Program-made: the position numbers and the translations under genes
Origin: SIG673 sp045638685
GTDB lineage: Bacteria > Bacillota > Clostridia > Oscillospirales > CAG-272
Direction: 5' to 3'
Assembly (NCBI GenBank): GCA_045638685.1
Contig: JAZUBT010000035.1
Location: 11,253-75,252 of the forward strand
DNA length: 64,000 bases
Shown: in pieces, positions 41,300 to 50,267 of the stretch
Position numbering within the stretch: position 1 is the stretch's first letter
How the letters are laid out: each line of letters starts with the position of its first letter
Notes under the pieces: model-generated
Database searches by the model: none
Told to the model about the DNA's origin: nothing
Seen by the model: only the letters and a program-made list of their open reading frames with translations

Positions 41300-42796
41300 A
41301 TGTTTTTTGATAAGCTTTCCCGAAAAACGGGAGAAAAACACGCAGCGCTTATAATCATTTTTTCGCTTATTTTAATAGCCGCTCTTGTACTCCTCGGCGT
41401 TAAACTTATTCCGACCGTTTATACACGGCTCGACCTTTCCGCAAACTCTATGTACACTCTTTCTCCCGAAACCGAGAAGCTAATATCATCGGTTGACGAG
41501 GACGTTACAATCTATCTTATCGCTCCCTTAGGAGAGGAAAACGACGGCATAAAAACCTTTTTGGAAAGATATTCCGGTAAAAGTAAGCGTATAACCTTAA
41601 AAACTCTTGATCCGGTAGCCGACGAGGAGGAAATTTACAAGTATTCAGGCTCGACTCCCCCGTCTAACAGTATAGTGGTCAAGACGGATACCCGCTATAA
41701 GCTTATTCCCTACTACGATCTGTTCTACTACGGAGAGGATGCGTATAATTACGCGTATCAGATTTACGCGCAGTACCGAAACGCAGGTTATATAGACTCA
41801 AGCCTGAGCTTTGACGACTATCTTAAAAAATACGCGGTTTACGACGGCTGCTATTCGGGATACGAATACGAGGAGAGCATAAACTCGGCGATAAGATACG
41901 TTACCTCGGATACGCTTAAAAAGATATACCTTCTTGCGGGACACGAGGAGGATTCCCCATCGTTTGACGTCTATAACCATATTACCAATTTCGGTATAGA
42001 GCTTACAAGAATTAACGCCGAAAAGATAGATATTCCCGCCGACACGGATTTGTTACTCCTTTTCCCGAACACGGATATTTCAGCCGTGGAAAAGGATAAG
42101 CTTTCGGAATATATGAAAAACGGCGGAAAGGTCCTTCTTGTTACCACTCAGGGTATTGATTACAATACTCTTTATACCTTGCTTAAGGAATACGGTGTTG
42201 AAAGCGACGGTAAATATCTTTGCGAGGATAACGAATACTATAATTTCGAGAAAATTCCCGCATACACGGTTCCCGATATTTCCGACGAGGGACTTGCAGC
42301 TATTCTTGAAGAGCAGGCGGGAACGCTTCTTCTTGCCGGAACGACGGGTATAACGTTTACCGAGACGATTCCCGCCGGTATTACCGTTAAGCCGCTTCTT
42401 ACCACCTCTCCCGAAAGCTATACCACGGAGGATATGGAAAATTATAAGTTTAACGACGCTACCGATACGAGAAGGGTGAGATATACGGGTGTTTCCGCTA
42501 TGAACGAAAACGGCGGCGGATTTGTGTGGATTTCCGCTCCGAGTGTGCTTTATGAGGATTACACGGTCTATACGAACGGCGGCAATCTTCTTACCCTGAC
42601 GTATTATATAAATACGCTTACCGAGAACGTTTACGAGGAGCCTATTCCTACGGTAATGCTTACGTTGGCGCCGCTTAACGCACCGAAATGGTTTATATAC
42701 ACCTTTGCCTCGGTTTTCTGCGGAGTGATACCGCTCGGACTTATCGGATACGCGGTAATACGTAAAAGACGCGTTTACCTTAAAACCGCAAGCTGA
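41300..42796 (+). CDS. GldG-like membrane-anchored extracytoplasmic protein
   Basis: A 498-residue protein: an N-terminal span at about 17-38, the family pattern RLDLSANSMYTLSPETEKLISSVDEDVTIYL, a long extracytoplasmic domain, and a C-terminal span at about 460-485 with a basic tail. This matches GldG-type proteins of ABC-2 systems. The domain is probably beta-alpha (ThuA/GATase-like) with DLLLLFPNTD near 250. AAAGGGGGA precedes the ATG. Its cargo is unknown; in Bacteroidetes the related GldAFG system is needed for gliding, which is not expected here. Confidence 0.8.
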   Translation: MFFDKLSRKTGEKHAALIIIFSLILIAALVLLGVKLIPTVYTRLDLSANSMYTLSPETEKLISSVDEDVTIYLIAPLGEENDGIKTFLERYSGKSKRITLKTLDPVADEEEIYKYSGSTPPSNSIVVKTDTRYKLIPYYDLFYYGEDAYNYAYQIYAQYRNAGYIDSSLSFDDYLKKYAVYDGCYSGYEYEESINSAIRYVTSDTLKKIYLLAGHEEDSPSFDVYNHITNFGIELTRINAEKIDIPADTDLLLLFPNTDISAVEKDKLSEYMKNGGKVLLVTTQGIDYNTLYTLLKEYGVESDGKYLCEDNEYYNFEKIPAYTVPDISDEGLAAILEEQAGTLLLAGTTGITFTETIPAGITVKPLLTTSPESYTTEDMENYKFNDATDTRRVRYTGVSAMNENGGGFVWISAPSVLYEDYTVYTNGGNLLTLTYYINTLTENVYEEPIPTVMLTLAPLNAPKWFIYTFASVFCGVIPLGLIGYAVIRKRRVYLKTAS

Positions 42797-42880
42797 TATT
42801 AAAAAACAAAATGGCGAACTATGGTGTGTGCTCCAAAGGACGGTTTTGAAATCAAATAGAATACGTTACCTGCCGATAGG

Positions 42881-42920
42881 AAAAGGACGAAGAATTGTTA
42901 AAATTCCTCGTCCTTTTTTC
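42881..42920. terminator. Bidirectional terminator after the Gld-like operon
   Basis: GGACGA-GAATT with AATTC-TCGTCC arms and a short loop, A-run before and T6 after. Confidence 0.85.
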
Positions 42921-42969
42921 TTGATAAGCACTGCGTTTGTGTCCGCAGAGGCTTTTTTAGTTATATAAA

Positions 42970-43830
42970 TTAATTTGCCGGAACAAAGCCTTCGGGAAGC
43001 TTAAAGTCGGTAAGCCTCTTAAAATAGCGCTTGTTTTCCTCCCAAATTATGATGTTTTTTTCCTTAACGTTTGCCGAAAGACGCTTTACGCATATGAGAG
43101 TATCGGACGGAAAAACGTTAAATGCCGTATAAAATTTCGCAACGTCAAGTGAATTTAAATAAAGAGAACATTCATCGTATCTAACGCCTGACGTTACGCC
43201 CATTTCGTCAAGCGATATGAAAACACCGTTATCGTGGAGGTTTTTGTAATAATCCACGTCGATTAGGAAAATAACGTAGTCGCCCGCAATAGCGTTTACC
43301 GAGAGCGTTTCCTCGTTGTCCTTTATAATCGACGGATTTAAAAAGTAATCGCTTATACCCTTGTCGTACATAGCCTGAAGTTCGTCGGTATTCATAAGAA
43401 TAATGTCAAAAAGCTCGGCAGAGGTCTTACCGTCGCCGTTATAGTCAGCGTCTATCTGCTGCGAAAAGGCGTCCTGCACCGCGTCTCTCCCTGTTTCCGA
43501 CAAAACAGCAGGTCCTGCGTAAAGGACGCGCACGTCGTACTTCTCTTTGGTAACGGACTGTACTATAAGCACGGTGAATACGGTTACAAAGAAAAGCGCG
43601 ATAAGAATGTACCACTTATAGTAAAACCAAAGGTCTAAAGGAGAAAGTCTTTGTTTTACCGCCGCGCCGCCTTGTGATGCGGCAGGCGCTATATCACTTT
43701 CGGGAGATATGCCTGTTTTTGCCGCGAGCTTTCTTGCCTCCAAAGATAATCCTATTTCCGTATCCTCGATGGATACATTATTTTGGGGCTCGGTGCGGTT
43801 TTCGGTTTTGTTATTTACGTTTTCGGACAT
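42970..43830 (-). CDS. Membrane-anchored protein of unknown function with a DxDxDG-like loop
   Basis: A 286-residue protein not recognised. The first 65 residues are polar and probably disordered and cytoplasmic; one span (YKWYILIALFFVTVFTVLIVQSV) lies near 70-92; the remaining 190 residues are extracytoplasmic with alternating beta and alpha. DADYNGDGKTSAE near residue 132 looks like an EF-hand or dockerin-type calcium loop. Start region is weakly supported by GAAACGGAGACTT. It lies 43 bp after uppP on the same strand and may be cotranscribed. Confidence 0.6.
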   Translation of the reverse strand: MSENVNNKTENRTEPQNNVSIEDTEIGLSLEARKLAAKTGISPESDIAPAASQGGAAVKQRLSPLDLWFYYKWYILIALFFVTVFTVLIVQSVTKEKYDVRVLYAGPAVLSETGRDAVQDAFSQQIDADYNGDGKTSAELFDIILMNTDELQAMYDKGISDYFLNPSIIKDNEETLSVNAIAGDYVIFLIDVDYYKNLHDNGVFISLDEMGVTSGVRYDECSLYLNSLDVAKFYTAFNVFPSDTLICVKRLSANVKEKNIIIWEENKRYFKRLTDFKLPEGFVPAN

Positions 43831-43873
43831 TTTAAGTCTCCGTTTCTTTGATACGAAAGGTAAAGGGGGTAAA

Positions 43874-44704
43874 TTAAATCAGCGAAAATACAAGTATAAC
43901 GGCAATACCGAGCACTATTCGGTAGTAGCCGAACAGCTTAAAGTCGTGGCGTTTTACAAAGCTCATTAAAAACTTTATCGCAAGTACCGAAACGGTAAAA
44001 GCGACCGCTGATCCGAGAAGAAGCGTTAAAAGCTCCGCTCCCGAAAAATCAAAGCCGAATTTTATCAGCTTCAGCGCGCTTGCGCCGAGCATGGTTGGAA
44101 CTGCAAGGAAGAAGGTGAATTCCGCGGCGGCAACACGCGAGACGCCGATTATAAGCGCGCCTATTATCGTTGCTCCGGAGCGAGAGGTTCCCGGTATCAT
44201 TGAAAGCACCTGAAAAAGACCGATTATAACAGCCGTTTTGTATCCTATATTTTCAAGGCTGTCAATTTTAGGAGCTTTGTCCCTGTTTAAGCGTTCTATT
44301 ACAATGAAAAGAATGCCGTAAAAAATCAGCATTACTGATATGGAAATCGCGCCGCCGAAGTACTTTTCAAGCGTTTCGTCAAATATAAAACCGAGCACGG
44401 CAGAGGGAATACAGGCAACTGCGACCTTAAGCCACATTGAAAGGATGTCCTTTTTTACATATAGCTTTTCGTTTTTTCCGAAGGGAATCATTTTTTTGCG
44501 GAACAGCACTACGACGGCGAGTATTGCGCCGAGCTGAATTACAACGAAAAACATTTCCTTAAAGCTTTCGGTTGCGGAAAGCGGTAAAAACGCATCGAAA
44601 AGCAGCATATGTCCCGTACTGCTGACCGGGAGCCATTCGGTTATACCCTCGATAATGCCTATTAAAATTATTTTGAGCAGTTCAAATAAAGTTATATTTT
44701 CCAT
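43874..44704 (-). CDS. uppP: Undecaprenyl-diphosphatase UppP (BacA)
   Basis: A 276-residue multi-pass membrane phosphatase that recycles undecaprenyl diphosphate for cell-wall synthesis and confers bacitracin resistance when overproduced. Both signature loops are present: EGITEWLPVSSTGHM near residue 18-32 and PGTSRSGATIIG near 170. Eight or so hydrophobic spans and usual length. AAAGGAAAC precedes the ATG. The leader between the HAD gene and this start contains a long nested hairpin (44733-44829). Confidence 0.95.
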   Translation of the reverse strand: MENITLFELLKIILIGIIEGITEWLPVSSTGHMLLFDAFLPLSATESFKEMFFVVIQLGAILAVVVLFRKKMIPFGKNEKLYVKKDILSMWLKVAVACIPSAVLGFIFDETLEKYFGGAISISVMLIFYGILFIVIERLNRDKAPKIDSLENIGYKTAVIIGLFQVLSMIPGTSRSGATIIGALIIGVSRVAAAEFTFFLAVPTMLGASALKLIKFGFDFSGAELLTLLLGSAVAFTVSVLAIKFLMSFVKRHDFKLFGYYRIVLGIAVILVFSLI

Positions 44705-44732
44705 TACCCGTTTCCTTTAAAAATATTTTTAC

Positions 44733-44829
44733 AAGCTTATGCGTACGCGCTCTTTTATATGCTCCGTGTCGAAGGTAAAAGCCGGCTGTTTATGATATTG
44801 ATAAAGCCGGAAAAAGAGCGCATAAGCTT
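44733..44829 (-). promoter_or_regulatory. Nested long hairpin upstream of uppP
   Basis: Outer arms pair in two blocks (44733-44742 with 44820-44829, and 44749-44756 with 44812-44819) with a 6-nt bulge. The inner CCGGCT/AGCCGG stem spans 44782-44810. It lies between the HAD stop (44849) and the uppP start, so it could end HAD transcripts, regulate uppP, or both. Confidence 0.55.
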
Positions 44830-44848
44830 TTTTCGTGTTACGAAAGGC

Positions 44849-45550
44849 TTATATACCGAAAAACTTACGAAGCTCTGAAAAGCCGCCCGAGGGAATGCTC
44901 GATATATCCTCGCCGTTTTTATTAATAAGGCAGTCGGTAAGAAGGAAAACCTTAATTCCGAGCTTTTCAGCTGCCACGTCCTCGGTGGCGTCGTTTCCTA
45001 CCATGGTGCAGCTTTCCGCGCTGATACCGTATGTATCGAGTATGCTTTTGTAGTAATCCGGATTTGGCTTGCAGAAGCAGGAGTTTTCATATGTGGTGTA
45101 AAATTCAAAATCCTCGGGGGAAAAACCCGCCCAGCGAATTCTCGCTCTTGTCGCTACCGCAGGGAAGATAGGGTTTGTCGCAAGTCCTACGCGAAATCCC
45201 TTTTCCTTTAACGCGTTAACCGTTTTTTTAGCCTCGGCATTGTATCCGCAAACGTCCTTTACCTTATCAAAATCGTTTTGGTAGAACTCATCGAAAAGGG
45301 GGAGATGCTCCTTTACACCTTCACCGAAAATCTGGTAAAACTTATCCCAGAAAGCAGCCTCGTTTGTGCGGCTTCCGTCATTTTTAACCATATTTCCCGT
45401 GCCTGCCCAGATAGCCTTTACAAGTGCTTCGGGATTATATCCGTATGGCATAAGCTTTCCTGCAAGTCCTTTGAAATATGCTTTTGTAAAGACCTCTTGA
45501 TCCATCGGAAGAAGTGTTCCGTCGAGGTCAAATAAAACCCATTTATCCAA
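44849..45550 (-). CDS. HAD-superfamily hydrolase
   Basis: A 233-residue haloacid dehalogenase-type phosphatase. Motif I is LFDLDGTLL (D8, D10), motif II LATNP near 118, motif III KPNPDYY with the Lys near 160, and motif IV MVGNDATEDVAAEKLG near 185. A helical cap lies between motifs I and II (residues 15-90). Substrate unknown. It has its own promoter and lies upstream of uppP. Confidence 0.85.
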   Translation of the reverse strand: MDKWVLFDLDGTLLPMDQEVFTKAYFKGLAGKLMPYGYNPEALVKAIWAGTGNMVKNDGSRTNEAAFWDKFYQIFGEGVKEHLPLFDEFYQNDFDKVKDVCGYNAEAKKTVNALKEKGFRVGLATNPIFPAVATRARIRWAGFSPEDFEFYTTYENSCFCKPNPDYYKSILDTYGISAESCTMVGNDATEDVAAEKLGIKVFLLTDCLINKNGEDISSIPSGGFSELRKFFGI

Positions 45551-45610
45551 GTTGCTTTATCTCCTTTTTACGGTACTTTCGGATAAACACCTATGCTAGT
45601 GTATAGAAAT

Positions 45611-45639
45611 ATTATAGCATAGCATAGCTTAAAAATCAA
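45611..45639 (-). promoter_or_regulatory. Sigma-A promoter of the HAD gene
   Basis: On the minus strand TTGATT (45634-45639), 17-nt spacer, TATAAT (45611-45616). The spacer contains a repeated GCTAT. Confidence 0.8.
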
Positions 45640-45690
45640 CCGTTTTATATTTTTTAATAAAAAATAATTACTTTAATTTAATGAATTTTT

Positions 45691-45730
45691 AAAAAAGCGC
45701 CGCAACGGGTTTATCTGCGGCGCTTTTTTT
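45691..45730 (-). terminator. Terminator of the large ABC transporter gene
   Basis: GCGCCGC/GCGGCGC stem flanked on both sides by A/T runs; it ends minus-strand transcription beyond the repeat at 45754-45820. Confidence 0.92.
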
Positions 45731-45753
45731 ATTATTCATTTTTTACCCCAAGC

Positions 45754-45820
45754 TTTTTACTCCGAGTTTTGTTTTTACTCCGAGTTTTGTTTTTACTTCG
45801 AGTTTTGTTTTTACTCTGAG
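45754..45820. repeat. 18-bp tandem repeat spanning the ABC transporter stop codon
   Basis: Units TTTTTACTCCGAGTTTTG at 45754-45771, 45772-45789 and 45790-45807 (one mismatch), and a partial fourth at 45808-45820 that includes the stop codon (45811-45813) and the last sense codons of the minus-strand gene. Confidence 0.92.
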
Positions 45821-48800
45821 CGGAGTGCTTCAACGGGGTCCTTCTTTGCGGCTATTCTCGACGGAATAAGTCCCGAAATAAGGGTCAGCGCCATGCTTAT
45901 AGCGACAAGTATAACAGCGCCTGCGGGAGGAAGCGCGGCAATTCCCGAAATTCCCGATAAATGCTTAATTATAAGACCTATCGGAATGTTAAGAAGAACA
46001 GTTACTATAATTCCTATTGCGCCAGAGGCAAAGCCTACTATAAGCGTCTCGGCATTAAATACGTTGGCAACATCTCTCTTGGACGCACCCATTGCGCGGA
46101 GAATACCTATTTCCTTTGCTCTTTCAAGAACAGAGATGTAGGTTATAATTCCTATCATAATAGAGGAAACTATCAGCGAAATGGAGACGAAGAATATAAG
46201 AACGTAAGAAATAGCGTCAATTATAGAGGTTACAGATGACATTATAAGTCCGACGTAGTCGGTGTAGCTTATCTTGTCGTTTTCTTCCGTCTGCTCGCTG
46301 TTGTATTGCTCGATTATATCCGCGATAAATTCCTTATCCTCGAAGCTTATCGGGTATATCGAAATATAGTCGGGAGAGGACTTGTCGTGTGCGCCGAAAA
46401 GCTCGTAGTTTTCTTCAAGCGTTGTCGGAGCCTCGTGCGGAACGTACTCGTCAAAGAAGGAAACAAGCTGCGCGTCGGTGTAAACGTTATTGGCAATCGC
46501 GGTGTCAAGCGCAAGGGCAAGCTTTTTGTTCTTTCCGTTTTCGCTCTGCGACGGAGCCTTTTCCGTTCTGTACGTTTCTCTCGCTTTTTCGTCGATTATG
46601 CCGTCGAAGGCGGTATTAACAGCAGTGGAATCCATAGTTCCCACCAGAGCTTCGATTTGGCTCTGTTCAAGTGCGGTTATTGACTTGTAATGCTCTACGA
46701 TATAGGCTCTTCGTATCTGTTCCGAAACAACAATGGAGGTTCCTTGATAGAAGCTGCTGTTTGTCTCACCGAGCGAATAGGCGTCTGCAACGCTTAAAAG
46801 TAGCTTGTAGATTTCCTCGTTACTCATATCTCCGTATTTATCGTTAAAGCCTTCTGCACCTAATATGCCTTGAGCGATAGAGTTAAGGTATAACGGCGGC
46901 ATTTTAGCATAAATAATTCCAAAGATTATCTTCGTCTTTTCAGCGTCAAGCTCAACCGCGTTCGGAGAGTTAACTATCTCGTCAACGTATTTCTGCGCGC
47001 TGTCAGTCATGCTCTTTCTGACCGTATCGAGAGCAAAGGTGTAGATATAGTTGTAAAGCTGCTCGTCGGTAAACGTTTCAAAGTACTTTTTGATTATTTC
47101 CTCGTTGCCGACACCCGCGTACTTTAAAATGATGCTCATAAGCTCATCTCTGCCGGACGTAGGGGTTACGCCGAGAGAGGGAAGCATGGCGTCGGCGCCA
47201 GCCTTTACGGCGTCCTCGTTCGGGGTGGTTAGCATAAGTCTGTAAATTTCTGCCTTTTTCATCTCGTTTGCTTCGGCAATATATGACTTGAAGGCAGCCG
47301 GCTTATCCGCGTCGGGGATTACGGAGTCATTGGGAGCAACGAAGGGGAGTCCGGTAAATACGTCAATTTCGGTATTGGCGTTCTGCGCCTTTACTATATC
47401 GCTGCCCGCTACCGCATCAATAAGGTATTCCGTAAGCGCGTAGGTGTAAATAAGAGTGCCCGAAAGCGAGCCTGCGGTGGCTTCGGGGTTCTGACGGATA
47501 ATTCCGGAAATAGTTAAATCAAGTCCGTTTGCGATTATTCCGTTAAGCTCGGCAGATGAGGTTTCACTGCGGTAGTCGAGCCACTCGCCCGTAATTGCGT
47601 GCTTATAATAGTAGTCGCTCGTCGGTATAATTTTGTAGGTGATGCCGATAAGCTGATCGTAGGTGAATTCCTGAATTTCGGATTCGATGGGGGTGCCGTT
47701 AATCGCGCCCATAACCGCCGAAAGCATCTCGTCCTTTGTGGTAAGACCGAGGCTGTAAAGAGAGAGGTCGGTGATTCTATTATCCGAGGAAACGAGGAGT
47801 ACTACCTCGTTTTTGCTCTTAGGCCAATCTCCCGCAACAATATCGTACTGCTCCTTTATCATATCGTGCATCAGCGGACCGCCTTCTACGGCGTCCTTCG
47901 GAGGGAGCATTTCCTGCCATACGTTAAAGGAAGAAAAGCTTGTATTCATCATAGAGGAGGCGTTGTTCTGGCTAAGTCCCATATCGACGGCCATATCAAC
48001 GAAAAGCTCGTTTATATCGGCTTTATAGTAGCTTCCGTCGGGATTTTTAAGGTAGGCGTTGATATCGGCGTTGTAGCCGTATCTTATGAGGGAGGCGTGC
48101 TCCTTTATTTTATTATCTTCCTTGTCAAGGAACACCTTAAACTTATCAAGGTTATTCGTGCTGGTCGCCGGGTTCATCATTGAGGTAAGAAGATTATAAG
48201 AAACGTTGTTGGAATAAATCTTATTTGGATCGGCGTTTTCCGGCTTTCCGCTTTCGCCCATAAAGCTTGTTATAAATGAGGAAACGTCCATTTCTTCTTT
48301 TTGAAGAGTTATCGGGTATGAGGAAAGAGTTTCCTTCTGAACTCTGCTGATAAAGGCGTTAATTCCGTTTGAAAGGGAGAGGATAAGCGCTATACCGATT
48401 ATACCTATACTGCCAGCAAACGAGGTCATAAAGGTTCTGGTTTTCTTGGTTAAAAGGTTGTTAAACGAAAGGCTTATCGCGGTGAAAAAGGACATTGACG
48501 GACGTTTTAGCTTTTTGCTTTTCGGCGTCTTTTTTTCCTTCCTTTCCACTGCCGCTTTTTCGTCGTTCTCGTAGCTAACGTCGGTGGTTGCGGTGTTTTC
48601 AGGCTCGGTGAGAGCGGAGCCTTCGGCATTAAGGAGAGCTTCCTTTTCAGCCTCGGCCTTAATGAGAGCCTCTGTGTTTGCCTCTGCATCTTCGACTGAG
48701 TATGGGTTGGAGTCGCCGATAATTTTTCCGTCCTTAAGTCTTATTATTCTGTCGGAATACTGATCTGCCAGCTCGGGATTGTGCGTTACCATTATGATAA

Positions 48801-49398
48801 GCTTATCCTTTGAAATTTCGCGCAGTATATCCATTATCTGTACCGACGTGTCGGTATCAAGCGCGCCCGTAGGCTCGTCGGCGAGAAGTATCTCCGGATC
48901 GTTTACAAGCGCTCTCGCTATGGCAACTCTCTGCATCTGACCGCCCGACATCTGGCTCGGCTTTTTATAAATCTGGTCTCCGAGTCCTACCTTTATGAGC
49001 ACCTCCTCGGCGCGTTTTCTGCGCTCTGCCTTGGAAACACCCGAAAGGGTAAGAGCAAGCTCAACGTTGGCTATTACAGTCTGGTGCGGGATAAGGTTAT
49101 AGCTCTGGAAAACAAATCCTATCGAGTGGTTACGGTAGGTATCCCAGTCGCCGTCCTTATAGTTTTTTGTGGAAACGCCTTTGATCGTAATATCGCCGCT
49201 TGTGTATCTGTCAAGACCGCCAACAATATTAAGAAGCGTGGTTTTTCCGCAGCCCGAATGTCCGAGAATGGAAACGAATTCATTTTTACGGAACGCGACG
49301 GTAACGTCGTCAAGCGCTCGAACCACGGTGTCTCCGCTTACGTAATCCTTTACAATATTTTTGAGTATCAGCAATTTTTTAACCTCTGTTTCTATCAT
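45811..49398 (-). CDS. Fused ABC ATPase-FtsX permease with giant extracytoplasmic domain (MacB-like)
   Basis: A 1195-residue type VII ABC protein. The N-terminal ATPase (1-235) has GHSGCGKTT, signature MSGGQMQR, LLADEPTGALDT and the His in MVTHNPE. After an acidic linker the first span is near 325-345, followed by an extracytoplasmic region of about 700 residues, far larger than the 200-250 of MacB. The C-terminal FtsX-type permease has three spans with IGILRAMGASKRDV. Such proteins drive mechanotransmission across one membrane. Start choice: ATG 49398, or TTG 49374, which has AGAGG at eight bases and family-like MLILKNIVKDY; unresolved. No partner gene is adjacent. Confidence 0.85.
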   Translation of the reverse strand: MIETEVKKLLILKNIVKDYVSGDTVVRALDDVTVAFRKNEFVSILGHSGCGKTTLLNIVGGLDRYTSGDITIKGVSTKNYKDGDWDTYRNHSIGFVFQSYNLIPHQTVIANVELALTLSGVSKAERRKRAEEVLIKVGLGDQIYKKPSQMSGGQMQRVAIARALVNDPEILLADEPTGALDTDTSVQIMDILREISKDKLIIMVTHNPELADQYSDRIIRLKDGKIIGDSNPYSVEDAEANTEALIKAEAEKEALLNAEGSALTEPENTATTDVSYENDEKAAVERKEKKTPKSKKLKRPSMSFFTAISLSFNNLLTKKTRTFMTSFAGSIGIIGIALILSLSNGINAFISRVQKETLSSYPITLQKEEMDVSSFITSFMGESGKPENADPNKIYSNNVSYNLLTSMMNPATSTNNLDKFKVFLDKEDNKIKEHASLIRYGYNADINAYLKNPDGSYYKADINELFVDMAVDMGLSQNNASSMMNTSFSSFNVWQEMLPPKDAVEGGPLMHDMIKEQYDIVAGDWPKSKNEVVLLVSSDNRITDLSLYSLGLTTKDEMLSAVMGAINGTPIESEIQEFTYDQLIGITYKIIPTSDYYYKHAITGEWLDYRSETSSAELNGIIANGLDLTISGIIRQNPEATAGSLSGTLIYTYALTEYLIDAVAGSDIVKAQNANTEIDVFTGLPFVAPNDSVIPDADKPAAFKSYIAEANEMKKAEIYRLMLTTPNEDAVKAGADAMLPSLGVTPTSGRDELMSIILKYAGVGNEEIIKKYFETFTDEQLYNYIYTFALDTVRKSMTDSAQKYVDEIVNSPNAVELDAEKTKIIFGIIYAKMPPLYLNSIAQGILGAEGFNDKYGDMSNEEIYKLLLSVADAYSLGETNSSFYQGTSIVVSEQIRRAYIVEHYKSITALEQSQIEALVGTMDSTAVNTAFDGIIDEKARETYRTEKAPSQSENGKNKKLALALDTAIANNVYTDAQLVSFFDEYVPHEAPTTLEENYELFGAHDKSSPDYISIYPISFEDKEFIADIIEQYNSEQTEENDKISYTDYVGLIMSSVTSIIDAISYVLIFFVSISLIVSSIMIGIITYISVLERAKEIGILRAMGASKRDVANVFNAETLIVGFASGAIGIIVTVLLNIPIGLIIKHLSGISGIAALPPAGAVILVAISMALTLISGLIPSRIAAKKDPVEALRSE

Positions 49399-49776
49399 AT
49401 TTTTCTGCTAAAAACGGTGAGCATAGGTGCGATTTAACGTTTCCTGTCAAATGCATAAAGCTCCGTATTTTACTATTTGATTATATTATACAGTTTTATT
49501 TTAAACGGCAAATAAATTACTTCAATTTCTTAAATTAATATTTATTTAACTTTTTTTAAACTGTGAATTTAAAGCGACATTTATTTGCTTAAATATATTT
49601 AAAAGTTTAAAATAACCGATAATTCTCCAAATGCACTGTTAGTAATGCTTTACGGGGAGAAAAATGAGGAAAATTCCGAAAATTCTTGCTTTGTCGGTAC
49701 TCGCCAACAACTTACTTATTGTTTTGTTTTTGATAAAAAACAAGCGAGGCTTAATTTCAGCCTCGCTTGTTTCGGT
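49399..49776. other. AT-rich gap upstream of the large ABC gene
   Basis: Holds the terminator at 49736-49770 and a -10-like TATAAT on the minus strand near 49480. A short plus-strand open frame from 49664 runs through the terminator and antisense to the next gene, and is not taken as real. Confidence 0.4.
49736..49770 (-). terminator. Terminator of the 89-residue protein gene
   Basis: CAAGCGAGGCT (49741-49751) pairs with AGCCTCGCTTG (49759-49769); six T follow on the minus strand. Confidence 0.9.
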
Positions 49777-50046
49777 TTATTTTTTATTGTATCTTTCTAT
49801 CTGCTCGTATGAGTATTCGAGAGCCTCGAACATTCCGTTTTTAAATTCGTTTGCTCTGAGAACCTCATTTCCCGCTGCCGTGGATTTTATTGTAACCATT
49901 ATCGGTCCCGCGGCGTCTCCCGCAAGCATTATCATTTCGGCAAAAGCCTTTTTGTTAAGATCTCCGTAAGCAAGAGCGTTGTTTTCGCATAAAACAACGG
50001 GATGTCCTTTGTAAACTACGTAGTTTGTTATTTTACCGTTTGCCAT
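49777..50046 (-). CDS. Small conserved-looking protein of unknown function
   Basis: An 89-residue protein without a recognised family. It has a short beta-rich start (ITNYVVYKGHPVVLCENNALAYGD), a helix NKKAFAEMIMLAG, a strand PIMVTIKS and an amphipathic C-terminal helix rich in Glu and Tyr. No membrane span or signal peptide. AAAGGAAAACGG precedes the ATG and a strong terminator follows the stop, which supports a real single-gene transcript. Confidence 0.7.
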   Translation of the reverse strand: MANGKITNYVVYKGHPVVLCENNALAYGDLNKKAFAEMIMLAGDAAGPIMVTIKSTAAGNEVLRANEFKNGMFEALEYSYEQIERYNKK

Positions 50047-50267
50047 ATCCGTTTTCCTTTCGTGTGTAGAAGCTGAAGCTCAGCCTTAAAAAATATCTTG
50101 TTATTATTGTACATTAATTTTTAAATTAATTCTATCTAAATTTGTAAATTTTATTATGCCGCGCTTTACGGTGTGCTCTTAAGTTCTAAAAACCTTTTTA
50201 AGGCATAAAATGGTATAGCCAGAAAAATAAAAAGATAATTTTAAAAACAGAAAGGATAGTAGTAAAA

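Noticed and set aside
45754..45820. Reading the 18-bp repeats as a CRISPR array
   Set aside because: Units are directly adjacent with no spacers and run into coding sequence.
49664..49969. A 101-codon plus-strand frame with a signal-like start
   Set aside because: It reads through the terminator at 49736-49770 and then antisense through the 89-residue gene, which has its own ribosome site.
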